From assembly GCA_023396665.1 (NCBI GenBank), contig JAEWVL010000001.1, positions 1-6,913 of the forward strand: 6,913 nt of DNA, read 5' to 3'. Source of the DNA: Spirochaetota bacterium. GTDB taxonomy: Bacteria > Spirochaetota > UBA4802 > JAFGJZ01. Shown here in pieces: positions 6,314 through 6,913 of this stretch (its first letter is position 1; each line of letters opens with the position of its first letter). Both the position numbers and the translations under genes were made by a program. Below the pieces are notes generated by a model. That model did not search any database, was not told the origin of the DNA, and worked only from the letters and a program-made list of their open reading frames with translations.

Positions 6314-6913
6314 GACATCCAAAGGCTGTATTCGTAGGGAAAAACCTCGATTGCGCGCGGGAGAAGGCCGTTTGCCCATGCCAAAAAAAGACCGTAGTTT
6401 GAAACCGGCAGATTGAACTGTTCGAATTTCTGCATGTGTACAAGCATCTGGCGCCTGCTCTGCGTACAGCCGCCGCACATGATTGCGATATCATAGTTCG
6501 AATAGTCGATATCATCATAAATGCCGTGCGCAAAATCGAAAACCGCATCGGAGGCAACCATCTGTCTGAAAAGCCGGGGGATTTTAACCGTGCCAATGTC
6601 ATCGGCTGCCTGATGATGAGCGCATGATTCAAAAATAAGAACACGGGAACCCGGCCCAAGGGTTTCCAGCTTTTTGGTGCCGGCGATGTAGACTGCAAGA
6701 TCGCCTTTTTTGCGCGCGAAAAGAATCGAAAACGACGTTAATTTCTGATCGGGGGCGATATCGGCGGCGGCCTTGCTGAAAGCCTGGCTGTCTGTTATAA
6801 CGAGTGCGGGGGGATATTTCAGGTTGCGATAGGCCGTGTAAAGCTCGCGCTCCTTGACCACGACAACAGTGACGTCTTTATCGAGAGCGTCGCGAATGGT
6901 CTCGACCTGGGGC
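6310..6913 (-). CDS. hydF: [FeFe]-hydrogenase H-cluster maturation GTPase HydF, C-terminal part (5' end outside window)
   Basis: The frame is open to the right edge, giving about 201 C-terminal residues. A GTG at 6861 lies within conserved sequence (VVVVKEREL) and is not the start. HydF is the cytoplasmic scaffold that receives the diiron subcluster built by HydE and HydG and delivers it to apo-hydrogenase. It has an N-terminal GTPase, a dimerisation domain and a C-terminal [4Fe-4S] domain. The fragment starts in the dimerisation domain (PQVETIRDALD) and continues through LVITDSQAF and LTSFSILFARKKGDL. It then reaches the cluster domain: FESCAHH (the Cys codon at 6622-6624), DDIGTVKIPRL, CGGC (cysteines at 6475-6477 and 6466-6468), RRQML and PVSNYGLFLAW. 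The usual CxH...HCxxC pattern is met except that Met occupies the His position just before CGGC. The GTPase domain should lie just outside the window. The gene is richer in GC than the left-hand genes. Identification is strong even from the fragment. Confidence 0.95.
   Translation of the reverse strand, partial: PQVETIRDALDKDVTVVVVKERELYTAYRNLKYPPALVITDSQAFSKAAADIAPDQKLTSFSILFARKKGDLAVYIAGTKKLETLGPGSRVLIFESCAHHQAADDIGTVKIPRLFRQMVASDAVFDFAHGIYDDIDYSNYDIAIMCGGCTQSRRQMLVHMQKFEQFNLPVSNYGLFLAWANGLLPRAIEVFPYEYSLWMS

Noticed and set aside
6859..6861. GTG as the start of a short 183-residue protein
   Set aside because: The frame continues upstream with HydF dimerisation-domain sequence (PQVETIRDALD), so this codon is internal.
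6310..6913. Higher GC of hydF as a sign of horizontal transfer
   Set aside because: The contrast is only moderate by eye, the gene is partial, and no mobile-element traces or tRNA boundary lie nearby.

Overview
The window holds six protein-coding genes and no RNA genes, insertion sequences, CRISPR arrays or prophage genes that I can see. Two genes are cut by the window edges. The clearest clue to lifestyle is the partial hydF at the right end. It encodes the scaffold protein for [FeFe]-hydrogenase H-cluster assembly, so an anaerobic or fermentative, hydrogen-metabolising bacterium is likely. The DNA is AT-leaning, with A-rich coding in the left half and visibly more GC in hydF. Large-scale taxonomy is a guess: a Fibrobacterota/Chitinivibrionia-like, spirochaete-like or deltaproteobacterial-like anaerobe would all fit. 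I cannot settle this from sequence alone.

Left part, plus strand (2-3982): four genes run in one direction. They are the C-terminal part of a NIF3/YbgI-family dinuclear metal protein, a 232-residue coiled-coil C4 zinc-ribbon protein of the DUF164/FlgZ/CdsZ type, a 212-residue helix-turn-helix plus RNase H-fold protein, and a RecJ-like single-strand-specific exonuclease. The first two are 4 bases apart and the last two are 8 bases apart. A 153-base gap separates the pairs, so they form one operon or two tightly packed ones. The theme is nucleic-acid and metal housekeeping. The unusual point is that the RNase H-fold protein appears to have lost three of the four catalytic acidic residues, while its partner RecJ keeps its DHH catalytic set and carries an extra segment of about 90 residues.

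Right part, minus strand (4061-6913): the partial hydF comes first. A perfect 9-bp inverted repeat overlapping its stop codon may be its terminator. A 149-base gap follows, then a 699-residue membrane-bound hybrid histidine kinase made of a MASE1 sensor, HisKA, HATPase_c and a receiver domain. The kinase gene converges on recJ with a 78-base spacer. The kinase lacks an HPt domain, so its phosphorelay partners must be encoded elsewhere.

I do not see a defence system or other clearly new multi-gene system. The best candidate for something undescribed is the apparently dead RNase H-fold protein next to an insert-bearing RecJ.
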